A stretch of 64,000 nucleotides of DNA from Phycisphaerae bacterium (GTDB lineage Bacteria > Planctomycetota > Phycisphaerae > UBA1845 > PWPN01): positions 87,044 through 151,043 of the forward strand of contig DAOOIV010000002.1 of NCBI GenBank assembly GCA_035384605.1. Reading direction: 5' to 3'. A model generated the notes under the pieces. That model was not told the DNA's origin and ran no database searches. It saw only the letters and a program-made list of their open reading frames with translations. The position numbers and the translations under genes were made by a program. Within the stretch, counting starts at the first letter, position 1. Each line of letters opens with the position of its first letter. Shown here in pieces: positions 19,380-28,919 of the stretch.

Positions 19380-21893
19380 ATGCACAGCTTGAACAAGGAC
19401 TCTCGCACGCCGCTCAAACGGACACTGCACCACCCAAGCCGATTTGCTCTCTTCCTGCTGATCACTCTGGCAATTCCGGCATGCACCACTACCAAGGTCG
19501 TCATGCACGATCGCCTCGCCGCCGACGGCTCCAACTCCTTCTACATCGGCAACCGGGCACCCTTGCTGCCCGGTCCTCTGATCAAACTGCCCGTCGGCGC
19601 GGTCGAGCCCAAAGGCTGGCTCCGCAGCCAGCTACAATTCCAGGCCGAAGGCATGGTTGGGCACCTCGCCGAAATCAGCCAGTGGTGCAACTTTGCTGAA
19701 AGCGCGTGGGTGACACCCGACGGCACCGGCAAGTGGCCCTGGGAAGAGATGCCCTATTGGCTCAAAGGTTACGTCGACCTTGGCCTGCTGCTCAAAGACC
19801 CGCGGATCATGGCCGAGGCCACTAAGTGGATCCGGGCCATCCTCGACTCCCAACGCCCCGATGGCACCTTCGGTCCCAAGGACAACTTTGTGAACAACGA
19901 CCTCTGGCCGCACATGTGCATCCTCTACGCCATGCGCTCCTACTACGAGGCCACCGGAGACCCCAAGGTCATTTCCGTGATGACCAACTACTTCCGCTAC
20001 GTGCAGAAGATCCCCGTAGACAAGCTCTACACGTGGGGTAAACAGTACGGCGCCGGCTGGTGGCAGTGGATTCGGGCCGGCGATCATCTCGATAGCATAT
20101 ACTGGCTCTACAATCAGACCGGCGAGCCGTGGCTGCTCGACCTGGCCAAGGTCAACCACGAACGCACCGCCGACTGGACCGGCGGCATCGCCAGTTGGCA
20201 TGGCGTGAACATCGCGGAGTGCTTCCGCGAACCGGCACAATACTACGTCCAGAGTCACGATCCGAAACACTTCGCCGCTGCCGCCCGCAATTACGACGAA
20301 GTGCGCGCCAAGTTCGGCCAGGTCCCCGGCGGAATGTACGGAGCCGACGAGAATTGCCGTGAGGGCTTCCACGACCCGCGACAGGGAACCGAAACCTGCG
20401 CGTTCGTCGAGATGATGCACAGCCATGAAATCCTGCTGAAGATCAGCGGCGATGGCCTCTGGGCCGATCGCTGCGAGGAGGTGGCGTTCAACTCCTTTCC
20501 GCCGTCGCTCACACCGGACCTCAAAGGCCTGCACTACCTGACCTGCCCGAACCAGATTCAATGCGACCGGGCCGACAAGACCCCCATGATCGAGAATCGC
20601 GGCGACATGATGTCATACACGCCATACGAGCAGTACCGCTGCTGCCAACACAACGTGGCTTTCGGCTGGCCCTATTTCGTCGAGCACCTCTGGATGGCCA
20701 CACCCGGCAACGGCCTGGCCGCCGCCATGTATGCCCCCAGCAAGGTCACCGCAAGGGTCGGCGACGGAACGAAAGTCACCATCGACGAAAAGACCGACTA
20801 CCCGTTCGATGACGTCATAGACCTGCACTTCTCGATGGCCCAGTCCGTTGAGTTCCCGCTCTCGCTGCGTATCCCGGGCTGGTGCAAGCTTGCCCACATT
20901 CGCATCAACGACCAAGCCCAGGAGCCCGTGTCTTCGCGCTGGGTTGTCTATACACGCAAGTGGTCCGATGGCGACAAGGTGCGCATCGAGTTGCCCATGG
21001 AAATCAGCACCCACGTCTGGACGGCCAACCGCAACAGCGTTTCGGTCAGCCGCGGACCGCTCACTTACTCGCTCAAGATCGGCGAAAAGTGGCAGGAATA
21101 CGACAACGGCAAGCCGTGGGCGGCCTACGAGGTCTTCCCCGCCACGCCGTGGAACTACGGCCTGATCGTCAATCCCGGAGATCCGGCCACGTCCTTTGAA
21201 TTCAAACGCACCGGCGTCCGCGTCGGTCAGCAACCGTTCCGCCCTGAGGCCGCTCCGGTAATGCTCAAGGCCAAGGGCAAACGTATTCCCGAGTGGCAAC
21301 AGGAGAAGAACGGGCTGGTGGGCGAGGTTCCTGAAAGCCCCGTCCGCAGCGACCAACCGGTCGAAGAACTCACGCTGATCCCGATGGGGTGCGCTCGCCT
21401 GCGCATCGCAGCTTTCCCGCGAATCGGCGACGGGCCCGACGCCAAGACCTGGAAGAAACCCCCACCTAAGCCGGCGTTGACCGCCTCGCATTCAAACCCG
21501 GCCGACAGCCTCCAGGCCGTGGCCGATGGCGTCATCCCCAAGAGCTCGAGTGATCAATCCATTCGTCGTTTTACTTGGTGGCCTCACCGCGGCACGAACG
21601 AATGGGTCGAACGCGCGCTGTATGAGCCTCAAACGATAGGATACTGCGAGGTATACTGGTTTGACGACGGCGGCACCGGCTCCTGCCGCGTCCCTAAGTC
21701 ATGGACGATCGAGTACCGGCCCAAGAGCGGCGGACCGTGGACCTCCGTCAAGAACACCGGTCCCTACGGCGTGGAAAAGGATACCTTCAACAAGGTGTCA
21801 TTCGAACCGGTCGACGCAATCGAAATCCGCATCAAGGTCGAATTGCAGCCCGGCTTCTCCGGCGGAATCCTGGAGTGGCGCATCGGCGAGTAG
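19380..21893 (+). CDS. GH127-type beta-L-arabinofuranosidase lipoprotein
   Basis: 837 residues from ATG 19380. A signal with a lipobox-like LAIPAC suggests membrane anchoring. The (alpha/alpha)6 barrel of the DUF1680/GH127 family follows, with the zinc/catalytic set intact: Glu338 and Cys340 in GTETCAF, and Cys421-Cys422 in RCCQHN. In the characterised family the last-but-one Cys is the nucleophile and the others bind zinc. Beta-sandwich domains (about 470-700) follow, then a C-terminal F5/8-type-C-like domain (about 725-837). It probably releases L-arabinofuranose or a related sugar from plant or algal glycans. The exact family (127 or a relative) is not certain. Confidence 0.9.
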   Translation: MHSLNKDSRTPLKRTLHHPSRFALFLLITLAIPACTTTKVVMHDRLAADGSNSFYIGNRAPLLPGPLIKLPVGAVEPKGWLRSQLQFQAEGMVGHLAEISQWCNFAESAWVTPDGTGKWPWEEMPYWLKGYVDLGLLLKDPRIMAEATKWIRAILDSQRPDGTFGPKDNFVNNDLWPHMCILYAMRSYYEATGDPKVISVMTNYFRYVQKIPVDKLYTWGKQYGAGWWQWIRAGDHLDSIYWLYNQTGEPWLLDLAKVNHERTADWTGGIASWHGVNIAECFREPAQYYVQSHDPKHFAAAARNYDEVRAKFGQVPGGMYGADENCREGFHDPRQGTETCAFVEMMHSHEILLKISGDGLWADRCEEVAFNSFPPSLTPDLKGLHYLTCPNQIQCDRADKTPMIENRGDMMSYTPYEQYRCCQHNVAFGWPYFVEHLWMATPGNGLAAAMYAPSKVTARVGDGTKVTIDEKTDYPFDDVIDLHFSMAQSVEFPLSLRIPGWCKLAHIRINDQAQEPVSSRWVVYTRKWSDGDKVRIELPMEISTHVWTANRNSVSVSRGPLTYSLKIGEKWQEYDNGKPWAAYEVFPATPWNYGLIVNPGDPATSFEFKRTGVRVGQQPFRPEAAPVMLKAKGKRIPEWQQEKNGLVGEVPESPVRSDQPVEELTLIPMGCARLRIAAFPRIGDGPDAKTWKKPPPKPALTASHSNPADSLQAVADGVIPKSSSDQSIRRFTWWPHRGTNEWVERALYEPQTIGYCEVYWFDDGGTGSCRVPKSWTIEYRPKSGGPWTSVKNTGPYGVEKDTFNKVSFEPVDAIEIRIKVELQPGFSGGILEWRIGE

Positions 21894-22074
21894 ACCGTCG
21901 GAAACGCTGTCTGCCTCCAGCGCGTCCTGACACGGACCGCCTTTTTGCGGGTCGCAGCCAAAGCGCACCCCGAGCCGAAAAGGTACGCCCAAGCCGCACA
22001 GATGTCTGGCCATGGGTTTGCAACAATCCCGGCGACGCCCATCGCGACCAAATGGGTGGAGGTGCGATGATGAT

Positions 22075-22093
22075 ACTCCGCTCAGCGCGGAGT
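22075..22093. terminator. Candidate bidirectional terminator hairpin
   Basis: ACTCCGC (22075-22081), five-base loop, GCGGAGT (22087-22093), between two convergent genes (stops at 21893 and 22139). There is no T-run on either side, so this is a weak call. The rest of the 245-bp gap holds no gene. Confidence 0.3.
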
Positions 22094-22138
22094 CTTGTGG
22101 GCCGGGGTGTGGGTGACCTTGCCGTCCGCACGCCCCCC

Positions 22139-23899
22139 TCACAAGGCCGCATCATCCGCCGCACGGCGGGCTTCTTCCCACGCTGACTCCGCTTCCTCAA
22201 GCCGCCGCTGGGCGCTTTCGTAGGCGGCCCTGGCATCCGCCGCCTCCGTTCGAGCCTGTACCAGCTTCTCACTCGCTTCCTGAGCCCGCCGGGCGGCCTG
22301 CTGGTACATCTTGGCCCGAGCCAACCTGTTCTCGGCTTCGATGTGCGTCCGGTCCATGTGATCCAACAACTGAATCAACCTCTCGAGACCTGTCTGAATC
22401 GTCTCGCGAACCGTACGCAACTCTTCGCGCATGTTCAGGCTGGGCAGATTGGATGTTTGAAATGCCGGCTCGTCCTCCATGCCGGCAGCGTTCAGATCGC
22501 TGCTGATCTCGGCGACCTCATCCGCGGACAACTCCATCCCTTGAGCGGCTTCCGGTATCTCGGCCGCCCCGATCAACTCCGCTTCCGGGAGCACCGAATC
22601 ACCCGGCGGAATCGCACTATCGCATACTTGATCCGCCAGCGCGCCCAGGTCCGCGGTAGCCTCTTCGAACGCGGAAGCAATGGCATCGATCTCGGTACGG
22701 CTGGCCTCAATGGCCTGAGCGACCTCTTCCGCCGCCAAGTCCGGCTGACCCGCCTCATCTTTCGGCACGCAAGCCGTATTCTGACTCGCATCTGCTTTGT
22801 CCACCTCCGTCTGATCCCTTGCGTCCGTCACCTCTTGAGCACGGCCGCCGTTCTCCGGAATCGATCGCGAGGCATCAACCGCGTCAGTCGCGTCGATTCC
22901 GCTGCCTTCCGTCACCGACTCTTGGCCCGCCGGTGAAGGATTCGCCTGTCCGGCAAGCAACATGTCCGCAAGCTGGTCGAGCGAGACCTCGCTATCCGGC
23001 AAGCCGGCCTGCTCAGCCATGATCTGTTCGAGAGGGTCGACTGTCGCCTCGCCACCGGCAGTCCCCTCGGCAACTCCGGCTTTCCCAGTGAGTGAGTCGC
23101 CCTCGGTCATGCCCTCCACCTCATCCGCCTTTTCACCTTCCGTGACCCCCTCGGCTTCGAGATCCTCAACCGACAAGCCTTCCTCGTCGAACTCGTCGCC
23201 GACGCCTGACATATCGCTGGTCTCACCGGCAAGTGCGCCCTCGGCTATTCCCATCGCTTCTCGTAGCGCCGCCTCCACCGGATCGGACTCCGTCGTTCCC
23301 GCCGATGACTCGGCCGGTACCTGTTGACCGCTGGCCGGTTCCGCAGAAGCCGGCTGCTGACCAGAGGCCGCTCCCGTCTCGCTTGCATTCTCGCTAGCCG
23401 GCGTCTCGGAAACACCGCTGGTCTCTGGCGCGGCCCGGCGAGCGGCCACGGCCTTGTTCAGCATTGCTTGCTTGAATGCTTGGCCCACCCTCCCCGCAGA
23501 AGGCTTGCCCGACGCCGTAACTTCGTTGCCGACGTCCTCGTGAAAGTCGTTGCTTTCCTTCTCCACTGCGGCCATGTCGATTTCTCCCCTGGCTGTCGGA
23601 AAGTCGGCGTCAAGCTTGGCAATGGCTTCCCCGGTCGACGGATGCATGGCATCGCGCAGAATCGCGACCATATCCTTGATGTCTTCCGCAGTTCGCCCGC
23701 CTTCCTCCGCCGCGCCCGACTTCACCGCAGCCAGCCGGTCCTCCAGGGCTTCCACCAGCTCCGGCGTCGCTCCCTGGGCGAAGCTGGACATCAACTCCAG
23801 CTCTGTGCGCAGCGCGATCACATCCTCGTCGTTCCCGACCGTTACAGGTCTCACCGCGCCTTGCCGGGCAATCTGGTAGGTCTGCGGATAACTGGCCAC
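22139..23899 (-). CDS. Large acidic low-complexity protein, unknown function
   Basis: 586 residues from a GTG at 23899, which has GGAGGAGG about six bases upstream (the frame is open 27 codons further). The N-terminal 150 residues look globular and helical (ASYPQTYQIARQGAVRPV, DEDVIALRTELELMSSFAQG). Residues about 160-430 are strongly acidic and rich in Glu, Ala, Ser, Gly and Thr with loose repeats such as EGMTEGDS and AGVAEGT. The last 100 residues (RTVRETIQTGLERLIQLLDH onward) form a probable coiled coil. No membrane segment, signal peptide or known domain was recognised. Strong compositional bias makes homology searches unreliable. It could be a structural or scaffolding protein. Confidence 0.65.
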   Translation of the reverse strand: MASYPQTYQIARQGAVRPVTVGNDEDVIALRTELELMSSFAQGATPELVEALEDRLAAVKSGAAEEGGRTAEDIKDMVAILRDAMHPSTGEAIAKLDADFPTARGEIDMAAVEKESNDFHEDVGNEVTASGKPSAGRVGQAFKQAMLNKAVAARRAAPETSGVSETPASENASETGAASGQQPASAEPASGQQVPAESSAGTTESDPVEAALREAMGIAEGALAGETSDMSGVGDEFDEEGLSVEDLEAEGVTEGEKADEVEGMTEGDSLTGKAGVAEGTAGGEATVDPLEQIMAEQAGLPDSEVSLDQLADMLLAGQANPSPAGQESVTEGSGIDATDAVDASRSIPENGGRAQEVTDARDQTEVDKADASQNTACVPKDEAGQPDLAAEEVAQAIEASRTEIDAIASAFEEATADLGALADQVCDSAIPPGDSVLPEAELIGAAEIPEAAQGMELSADEVAEISSDLNAAGMEDEPAFQTSNLPSLNMREELRTVRETIQTGLERLIQLLDHMDRTHIEAENRLARAKMYQQAARRAQEASEKLVQARTEAADARAAYESAQRRLEEAESAWEEARRAADDAAL

Positions 23900-24979
23900 C
23901 CGCACCTCCTCCGCCCGCCACCAGCGGAGACCATCGGCCCCTTGTCCACGACCCCAGAGGGCAGCCAACGCTGCCGCCACCGGTCCGAGCGGTCAGACGG
24001 AACGACCTATCATTTATCGACTTCCGTGACATGCTGCGTAATATCTGCTTACCGCCCCCGCTTCAGACCCGAGAAAAAAGCACCCCGGAGGGCCATCCCG
24101 GCGCGCGTTTTTCAGGCTCCCGGAGATACCCGGTACCAAACCCTCATTCCACGCCGCACAGTACTGCCGTGGTATCGCTTATAGGACGATGGAACCATTC
24201 GCCGCAACCGGTGTGAGAAGGTTCCCCGCCCGACAGTGACCACAACGCGCCGGACACGAACAGCCCCCACGGCTCACGCCCCCTTGAAAAACCGCCAACG
24301 GCCCACCTCACCGGCAATCGGCTGCCCAACGCCAGAAAAGAATGCTGAATGACCGTGCAGAATCTCGCAACGCCGGGTGAGGATGCTGGCAAAGACAATG
24401 GAATTGACCTCAACGCCGCCTGACCACCCACGGTCATTGGCCTCTTCCGGCCCGACTGCCACCCGTCCTGGACGCATCTTTCTCAAGCATTCGCTAGCCC
24501 GACGCCCTCGTCGCCGATTATCGTTCTTCCGATCCCCAACCCAAGGCGGCCTTCGGCCGCAACCAAGAAGGGCAGTCCGTTTACGACCACAAGCCCTTGT
24601 TTGCAGGCGGGTTACGCCTTGCAGCCAGCAAGATGCACGCAAAATGCGCACCAGTCCCGACGGAAGAGACTAACCCAACCATCACGCCCTTCCCGCATAG
24701 CAGATGCTCGCTCTGGACACGTATTTCAGTTACGGCGTCCAACCCCCTCCTACGCCCCTCGCTCCCCAAACCGATACTCTCGTCCCAAACCCCCAGCGCC
24801 GAGGCAGACCGCCTCGTCATGGGCTGCAACCCAAACGCACTGCGGTCTTGAAACACGCGCCGCAAGCCGCAGTCATCTGGCCGGGAGGTTCCAGACCCCG
24901 CTGCGCAGGAACGTTGCCATACTATCACGGGGGTCTTGACTTCGGCGCGTGAGCCCTTTACCGTTCAGGAAACAGTCCT
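23900..24979. other. About 1 kb without a convincing gene
   Basis: Several open frames of 80-125 codons occur on both strands, but all have Arg/Pro/Ser-rich compositions typical of chance frames in GC-rich DNA and none has a good ribosome-binding site. A perfect hairpin, GCGGCC-TTC-GGCCGC (24546-24560), is present without a T-run. The right end must contain the tRNA-Gly promoter; TTGACT at about 24936 is a possible -35 box. Confidence 0.55.
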
Positions 24980-25051
<72 letters not shown>

Positions 25052-25122
25052 GTGAACGTAAATACGCCAGCCCTCGAACGTTACGAGGACCTGCCGACGG
25101 TCGGCAGTGCGGCTTGAGACGC

Positions 25123-25138
25123 AAAACCGCGCGGTTTT
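25123..25138. promoter_or_regulatory. 16-bp perfect palindrome upstream of integrase
   Basis: AAAACCGCGCGGTTTT is perfectly self-complementary and lies 30 bp before the integrase start. It overlaps a second hairpin, GCGCGGT-TTTAC-ACCGCGC, so alternative structures are possible. Either a dimeric-regulator operator or a leader hairpin on the integrase mRNA would fit. Confidence 0.4.
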
Positions 25139-25168
25139 ACACCGCGCAAGCGTTTCGGAGGCCGATAC

Positions 25169-26512
25169 ATGCCGACGAAGGTTCCTTCCTACCGTAAGCG
25201 CAAAGGCTACAGCCAGGCACTGGTCACTCTCACGGATGCCGCAACGCGGCGACGCCGCGACTACTGGCTCGGCGAGCATGGCACGCCTGAGAGCCGTGAG
25301 GCGTATCACCGCATCATCGCCCAATGGGAGGCCGCTGGCCGCCGATTGCCTGCCAATGACTCTGCGGGAGCCTGCTCCGCGACCACCACGAGCGTGACGA
25401 TCACGGAACTGGTCCGCGATTACTGGCGATGGGCCGAGGAGTACTACCGGCCCAAGCACACGCAGGCTTTGATCTGCGCACTGCGATTGATGCGCCAGTA
25501 CTACGGCCAGACACTCGCGGCCGAGTTCGGCCCCAAGAAGCTGCGTCTCCTTCGCGAGGAGATGATTCGCGGCGACGAGGGGGCCGTTCCACCGCGTCGA
25601 GCCTGGGCACGCAAGTTCATCAACTCCCAGGTCCAGCGCATTCGCCACATGTTCAAGTGGGCCGTGGCCCGCGAGATGGTGCCCGCGTCGGTCTATCAGG
25701 CGCTCTGCACGCTCGAGCCGCTCAAACGCGGCCGTACCACCGCCCGCGAAGGCCGTAAGGTGGGGCCGGTATCGCAACCGCTGCTTGATGCTACGCTGCC
25801 GCTGCTCAGCCGCCCGGTCAGGGCCCTGGTCGATCTCCAGCTCCTTACCGGGGCACGCCCCGGGGAGTTGCTCGAACTGCGAGCCTGCGACCTGGAGATC
25901 GACGAGAAGGCGGGCATCTGGACCTACCGCCCGGAAAGACACAAGAACGTCCATCGCGAGCACGATCGCATCATCTACTTCGGCCCCCGCGCCCAAGCGG
26001 TCATCCGACCATTCCTGGGCAACCGCCCGACCACCGCATTCCTGTTCAGCCCGGCGGACGCGGAGGCCGAACGTCGTGAGGCGCTGCACGCCGCGCGAAC
26101 GACGCCGCTTTCTTGCGGCAATCGTCCCGGCACAAATCGCCGCGATGAGCCAGCCTGCTCGCCTGGCGACCGCTACACAACGAACACGTATGCCCAGGCG
26201 ATTCGCTACGCGTGTGACCGGGCATACCCGCCGCCGTTGCCCTTCGGCCGCGAGAAGAAGGAGACCAAGAAGGCCTGGCGTGAGCGACTCAAGAAGAAGC
26301 CCGAGCTCAAGGAGCAGCTTTTGGAGTGGCAACGGGCGCACCGCTGGCATCCCCACCAACTCCGTCATAACGCGGCGACGCTGCTCCGACGCGAGTTCGG
26401 CCTGGAGGCCGCCCAACTGGCCTTGGGCCACGCCAGTGCGCAGATCACCGACGCCGTCTACGCCGAACGCGACCACGCCAAGGTGGTTGAGATCATGCGG
26501 AAGATCGGCTGA
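25169..26512 (+). CDS. int: Tyrosine recombinase (phage integrase)
   Basis: Site-specific recombinase that integrates and excises the element at tRNA-Gly. 447 residues; ATG 25169 has GGAGG seven bases upstream. An N-terminal arm-binding part and SAM-like core-binding part (about 75-190) precede the catalytic domain. The first catalytic Arg is in TGARPGELLEL (about 229). After an insertion, HPHQLRH supplies His and Arg (about 393-399), GHAS the third His, and Tyr of DAVYAERD is the nucleophile (about 430). All catalytic residues appear intact, so the enzyme could be active. A Lys/Glu-rich insertion (about 350-385) lengthens it compared with common 350-400 aa integrases. Confidence 0.95.
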   Translation: MPTKVPSYRKRKGYSQALVTLTDAATRRRRDYWLGEHGTPESREAYHRIIAQWEAAGRRLPANDSAGACSATTTSVTITELVRDYWRWAEEYYRPKHTQALICALRLMRQYYGQTLAAEFGPKKLRLLREEMIRGDEGAVPPRRAWARKFINSQVQRIRHMFKWAVAREMVPASVYQALCTLEPLKRGRTTAREGRKVGPVSQPLLDATLPLLSRPVRALVDLQLLTGARPGELLELRACDLEIDEKAGIWTYRPERHKNVHREHDRIIYFGPRAQAVIRPFLGNRPTTAFLFSPADAEAERREALHAARTTPLSCGNRPGTNRRDEPACSPGDRYTTNTYAQAIRYACDRAYPPPLPFGREKKETKKAWRERLKKKPELKEQLLEWQRAHRWHPHQLRHNAATLLRREFGLEAAQLALGHASAQITDAVYAERDHAKVVEIMRKIG

Positions 26513-26543
26513 CGCCCGTCGTCACGCCAGCGCGAAGCTTTGC

Positions 26544-26579
26544 GCCGGGCTGTCGAGTTACCAAACTCGGCAGCCCGGC
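26544..26579 (+). terminator. Strong terminator hairpin behind integrase
   Basis: A 16-bp stem (GCCGGGCTGTCGAGTT with AACTCGGCAGCCCGGC, one G-T wobble) and an ACCA loop, 32 bp after the integrase stop, with TTTTT at 26590-26595. It should insulate the integrase from the early genes. Confidence 0.7.
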
Positions 26580-26653
26580 CTCGTTCCACATTTTTCTGCG
26601 AATTCGTAACCGCTTGTCACATGGGCTGTTACGCATCTCGCCAGCCGCTTGTA

Positions 26654-26685
26654 GCGCGGTAACTGGAGTTACCGAGTTACCGCGC
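26654..26685. promoter_or_regulatory. Inverted repeat with GAGTTACC copies, candidate operator
   Basis: GCGCGGTAACT (26654-26664) and AGTTACCGCGC (26675-26685) are perfect 11-bp inverted repeats separated by ten bases. The spacer holds an extra AGTTACCG, and GAGTTACC also occurs inside the terminator at 26554-26561. The cluster lies before the first early gene, where a phage operator or recombination-directionality site would be expected. Confidence 0.4.
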
Positions 26686-26746
26686 GAAATCGTGTTGTAA
26701 GAACCCGTGCAGAGGATGCATGGCCGGCAAGGCCGTGGAGGTTTCG

Positions 26747-27118
26747 ATGCACGGGCAAACGATCACAGACGCACACATCACCCTGACGGAGGCGGCCAAT
26801 ATCGCGCCGGGCCGACCGTCGGCGAATTGCATCTGGCGCTGGTGCCGGCGCGGCGTACGGTCGCGGAACGGCGATCGCGTTCGCCTCCAGCACATGCGGA
26901 TCGGCGGCAAGATCTTCACCACCGCCCGGTGGCTCGAGGAGTTCGGCCGGGCACTGGCGGACGCGGACGCCCGCTACTTCGACTTGTGCGAGGCCGCCTC
27001 GCACGCCGCCGCGGCGGGGCCGCGACGACGGCGCCTGCGGTCACCATCCGCGTTTGAGGAACAGCGTCGCCGCGAGATCGCGGAAGCCGAGCGCGAACTC
27101 GAGGAGGCCGGCCTGTGA
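26747..27118 (+). CDS. DUF1580 protein, excisionase-like
   Basis: 123 residues from ATG 26747 (GGAGG six bases upstream; ATG 26720 is an alternative). LTEAANIAPGRPSANCIWRW followed by GVRSRNGDRVRLQHMRIGGK and FTTARWLEEFGRAL is the pattern of DUF1580, a planctomycete family resembling MerR/excisionase winged helices that read a template like 'choose row, column, test'. A basic RRRRLRS patch and a charged helix end the protein. Position next to the integrase suggests a role in excision or early control. Its stop overlaps the long form of the next gene. Confidence 0.75.
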   Translation: MHGQTITDAHITLTEAANIAPGRPSANCIWRWCRRGVRSRNGDRVRLQHMRIGGKIFTTARWLEEFGRALADADARYFDLCEAASHAAAAGPRRRRLRSPSAFEEQRRREIAEAERELEEAGL

Positions 27119-27192
27119 GAACCAACAAATGCCTTCCGCTCGTGCGGATCGGCCAAGGGACAAGCCAGAGGGACATCTACCCCGAGGAGATC

Positions 27193-28011
27193 ATGACCCC
27201 CAAGAACGGCATCGACCTTCGTTTCCTGATCCGCGAGCCCGCAGAGGTATACCACGCGAAGGCCAAGGACTACCTGAGCGCCCACGCCCTGGCCGACTTC
27301 CGACGCTGCCCGCTGCTGTACCGCAAGAAGCAGCTCGGCCTGATCCCCGATCACGACAGCACGTTCTATCTGATCGGGCGTGCGGCCCACACGCTGATCC
27401 TCGAAGGGCGCGAACGCTACGCCCGCGAGTTCGCCGTCGGAGGCCCGATCAATCCGAAGACCGGCCAGCCGTTCGGGTCGAACACGAAGGCCTTTGCCGA
27501 GTGGGCGGCGCAGCAGAGCAAGGCCGTACTCAGCGACGACCAGGCCGCCCTCGTGGAACAGATGGCGGCGGCGGTCAAGGGGCATGAACTTGCCCGTGAG
27601 CTGCTGGCCGACGGCTCGGCCGAGGGTGTGGTTCGCTGCGAGTACGAGGGCCACGCGTGCCAGGCGCGGATCGATTGGATCAGCGCCGATCGCGATCAGG
27701 GGATCGTGGACCTCAAGACCGCCGACACCATCGACAGCTTCGAGCTCTCGGCATCGGCGTTCGGCTACATGCACCAGTTGGCGTTCTACCGGGCGCTGGT
27801 CGCGCGGGTCAGCGGCCGCATCCTGCCCGTCCACCTGATCGCCGTCGAGAAGCGCGAACCCTATCGCTGCGGCGTGTGGCGCATCAGCCCCGCCGTGCTC
27901 GATGCCGCCCAAGAGCAGAACGAAAGCGACCTTCAACAGCTGTCCCGGTGCCGGGCAACCGGCATCTGGCCGACGCGCTACGAGGCGTTGCGAACGATCG
28001 ACCGGCTGTGA
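27193..28011 (+). CDS. RecE-like PD-(D/E)XK exonuclease
   Basis: 272 residues from ATG 27193 (GAGGAG four bases upstream). Similar to the C-terminal nuclease domain of exodeoxyribonuclease VIII. HALADFRRCPLLYRKKQLGL binds DNA, RAAHTLILEG carries the conserved His, and RIDWIS...GIVDLKTADT (about 156-177) supplies the Asp...Asp-X-Lys metal site; QLAFYRAL is the closing motif. It would resect double-strand ends for phage recombination or annealing. No RecT-type annealase gene is adjacent; the following DUF669 and Sak4-type genes may replace it. Confidence 0.88.
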   Translation: MTPKNGIDLRFLIREPAEVYHAKAKDYLSAHALADFRRCPLLYRKKQLGLIPDHDSTFYLIGRAAHTLILEGRERYAREFAVGGPINPKTGQPFGSNTKAFAEWAAQQSKAVLSDDQAALVEQMAAAVKGHELARELLADGSAEGVVRCEYEGHACQARIDWISADRDQGIVDLKTADTIDSFELSASAFGYMHQLAFYRALVARVSGRILPVHLIAVEKREPYRCGVWRISPAVLDAAQEQNESDLQQLSRCRATGIWPTRYEALRTIDRL

Positions 28012-28133
28012 GCCCCGACCCGGGGCCGGATGGTGTGGCTGCGGAGGCCTTTCGCCGGAAGCCCACCGCAGTCGGGACGACCTGTACCGGCCCCGAGTCC
28101 GGATTCACGGTCACGAACAGACAAGGAGGAACC

Positions 28134-28916
28134 ATGAGCCTTATGAATCAGATCCAACGAGGCAAGGCCGAGATGCCCCGGCGCGTGCTGGTGTACGGCA
28201 CACAGGGCATCGGCAAATCCACGTTCGGCTCGATGGCCGATCGCCCCGTCTTCATCCAGACGGAGGACGGGCTCGGCGGCATCGACTGCGAGCGGTTTCC
28301 GCTGGCGGCGAAGTACGGCGACGTGCTGAGCGCCCTGGCCGAGCTCTACACCGCGCCGCACGAATTCGGCACGGTCGTGCTCGACAGCCTCGACTGGCTC
28401 GAACGCCTGATCTGGGCCGAGGTCTGCCGGGCCCGGGGTGTCGAGAGCATCGAGGACATCGGCTACCAGAAGGGCTACACGTTCGCGCTGACGCAGTGGC
28501 GCGAGGTGCTCGAAGGCCTCAACGCCCTGCGGACCGATCGGGGCATGCAGGCCATTCTGATCGCCCACGCCAAGATCGAGCGATTCGAGAACCCCGAGAC
28601 CGACGCCTATGACCGCTATGTGCCCCGCCTGCACAAGCTGGCCTCGGCCCTCGTGCAGGAGTGGTGCGACGAGGTGCTGTTCGCCACGTATCGCGTTCAC
28701 ACCCGCAAGGTCGGCGAGCAGTTCGGCCAGGACAGGCACAAGGGCATCGGCACGGGCGAGCGAATCATCCGCACGACCGAGCGCCCTGCCCATGTCGCCA
28801 AGAACCGGCTGAGCCTGCCGGACGAGATCCCCCTGGACTATCGCATCTACGCCGCGTTCGTTCGCGGCGAGAACCCGTTGGCTATGTCGGAACAACCTGC
28901 AGAGCAAGGAGCGTAA
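28134..28916 (+). CDS. Phage RecA-like ATPase (Sak4 type)
   Basis: 260 residues from ATG 28134 (AAGGAGG upstream). Walker A GTQGIGKST (about 23-31) and the beta-strand FGTVVLDSLDWLER (Walker B-like) mark a compact RecA-fold ATPase often annotated as phage nucleotide-binding protein. ILIAHAKIERF and a His/Arg-rich middle follow. Sak4-type proteins promote single-strand annealing with a phage SSB. Here it stands between a RecE-like nuclease and a DUF669 protein, consistent with one recombination module. Confidence 0.85.
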   Translation: MSLMNQIQRGKAEMPRRVLVYGTQGIGKSTFGSMADRPVFIQTEDGLGGIDCERFPLAAKYGDVLSALAELYTAPHEFGTVVLDSLDWLERLIWAEVCRARGVESIEDIGYQKGYTFALTQWREVLEGLNALRTDRGMQAILIAHAKIERFENPETDAYDRYVPRLHKLASALVQEWCDEVLFATYRVHTRKVGEQFGQDRHKGIGTGERIIRTTERPAHVAKNRLSLPDEIPLDYRIYAAFVRGENPLAMSEQPAEQGA

Positions 28917-28919
28917 GCA

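Noticed and set aside
24144..24952. Several open frames of 80-125 codons on both strands before the tRNA
   Set aside because: Overlapping each other, biased composition, no start signals.
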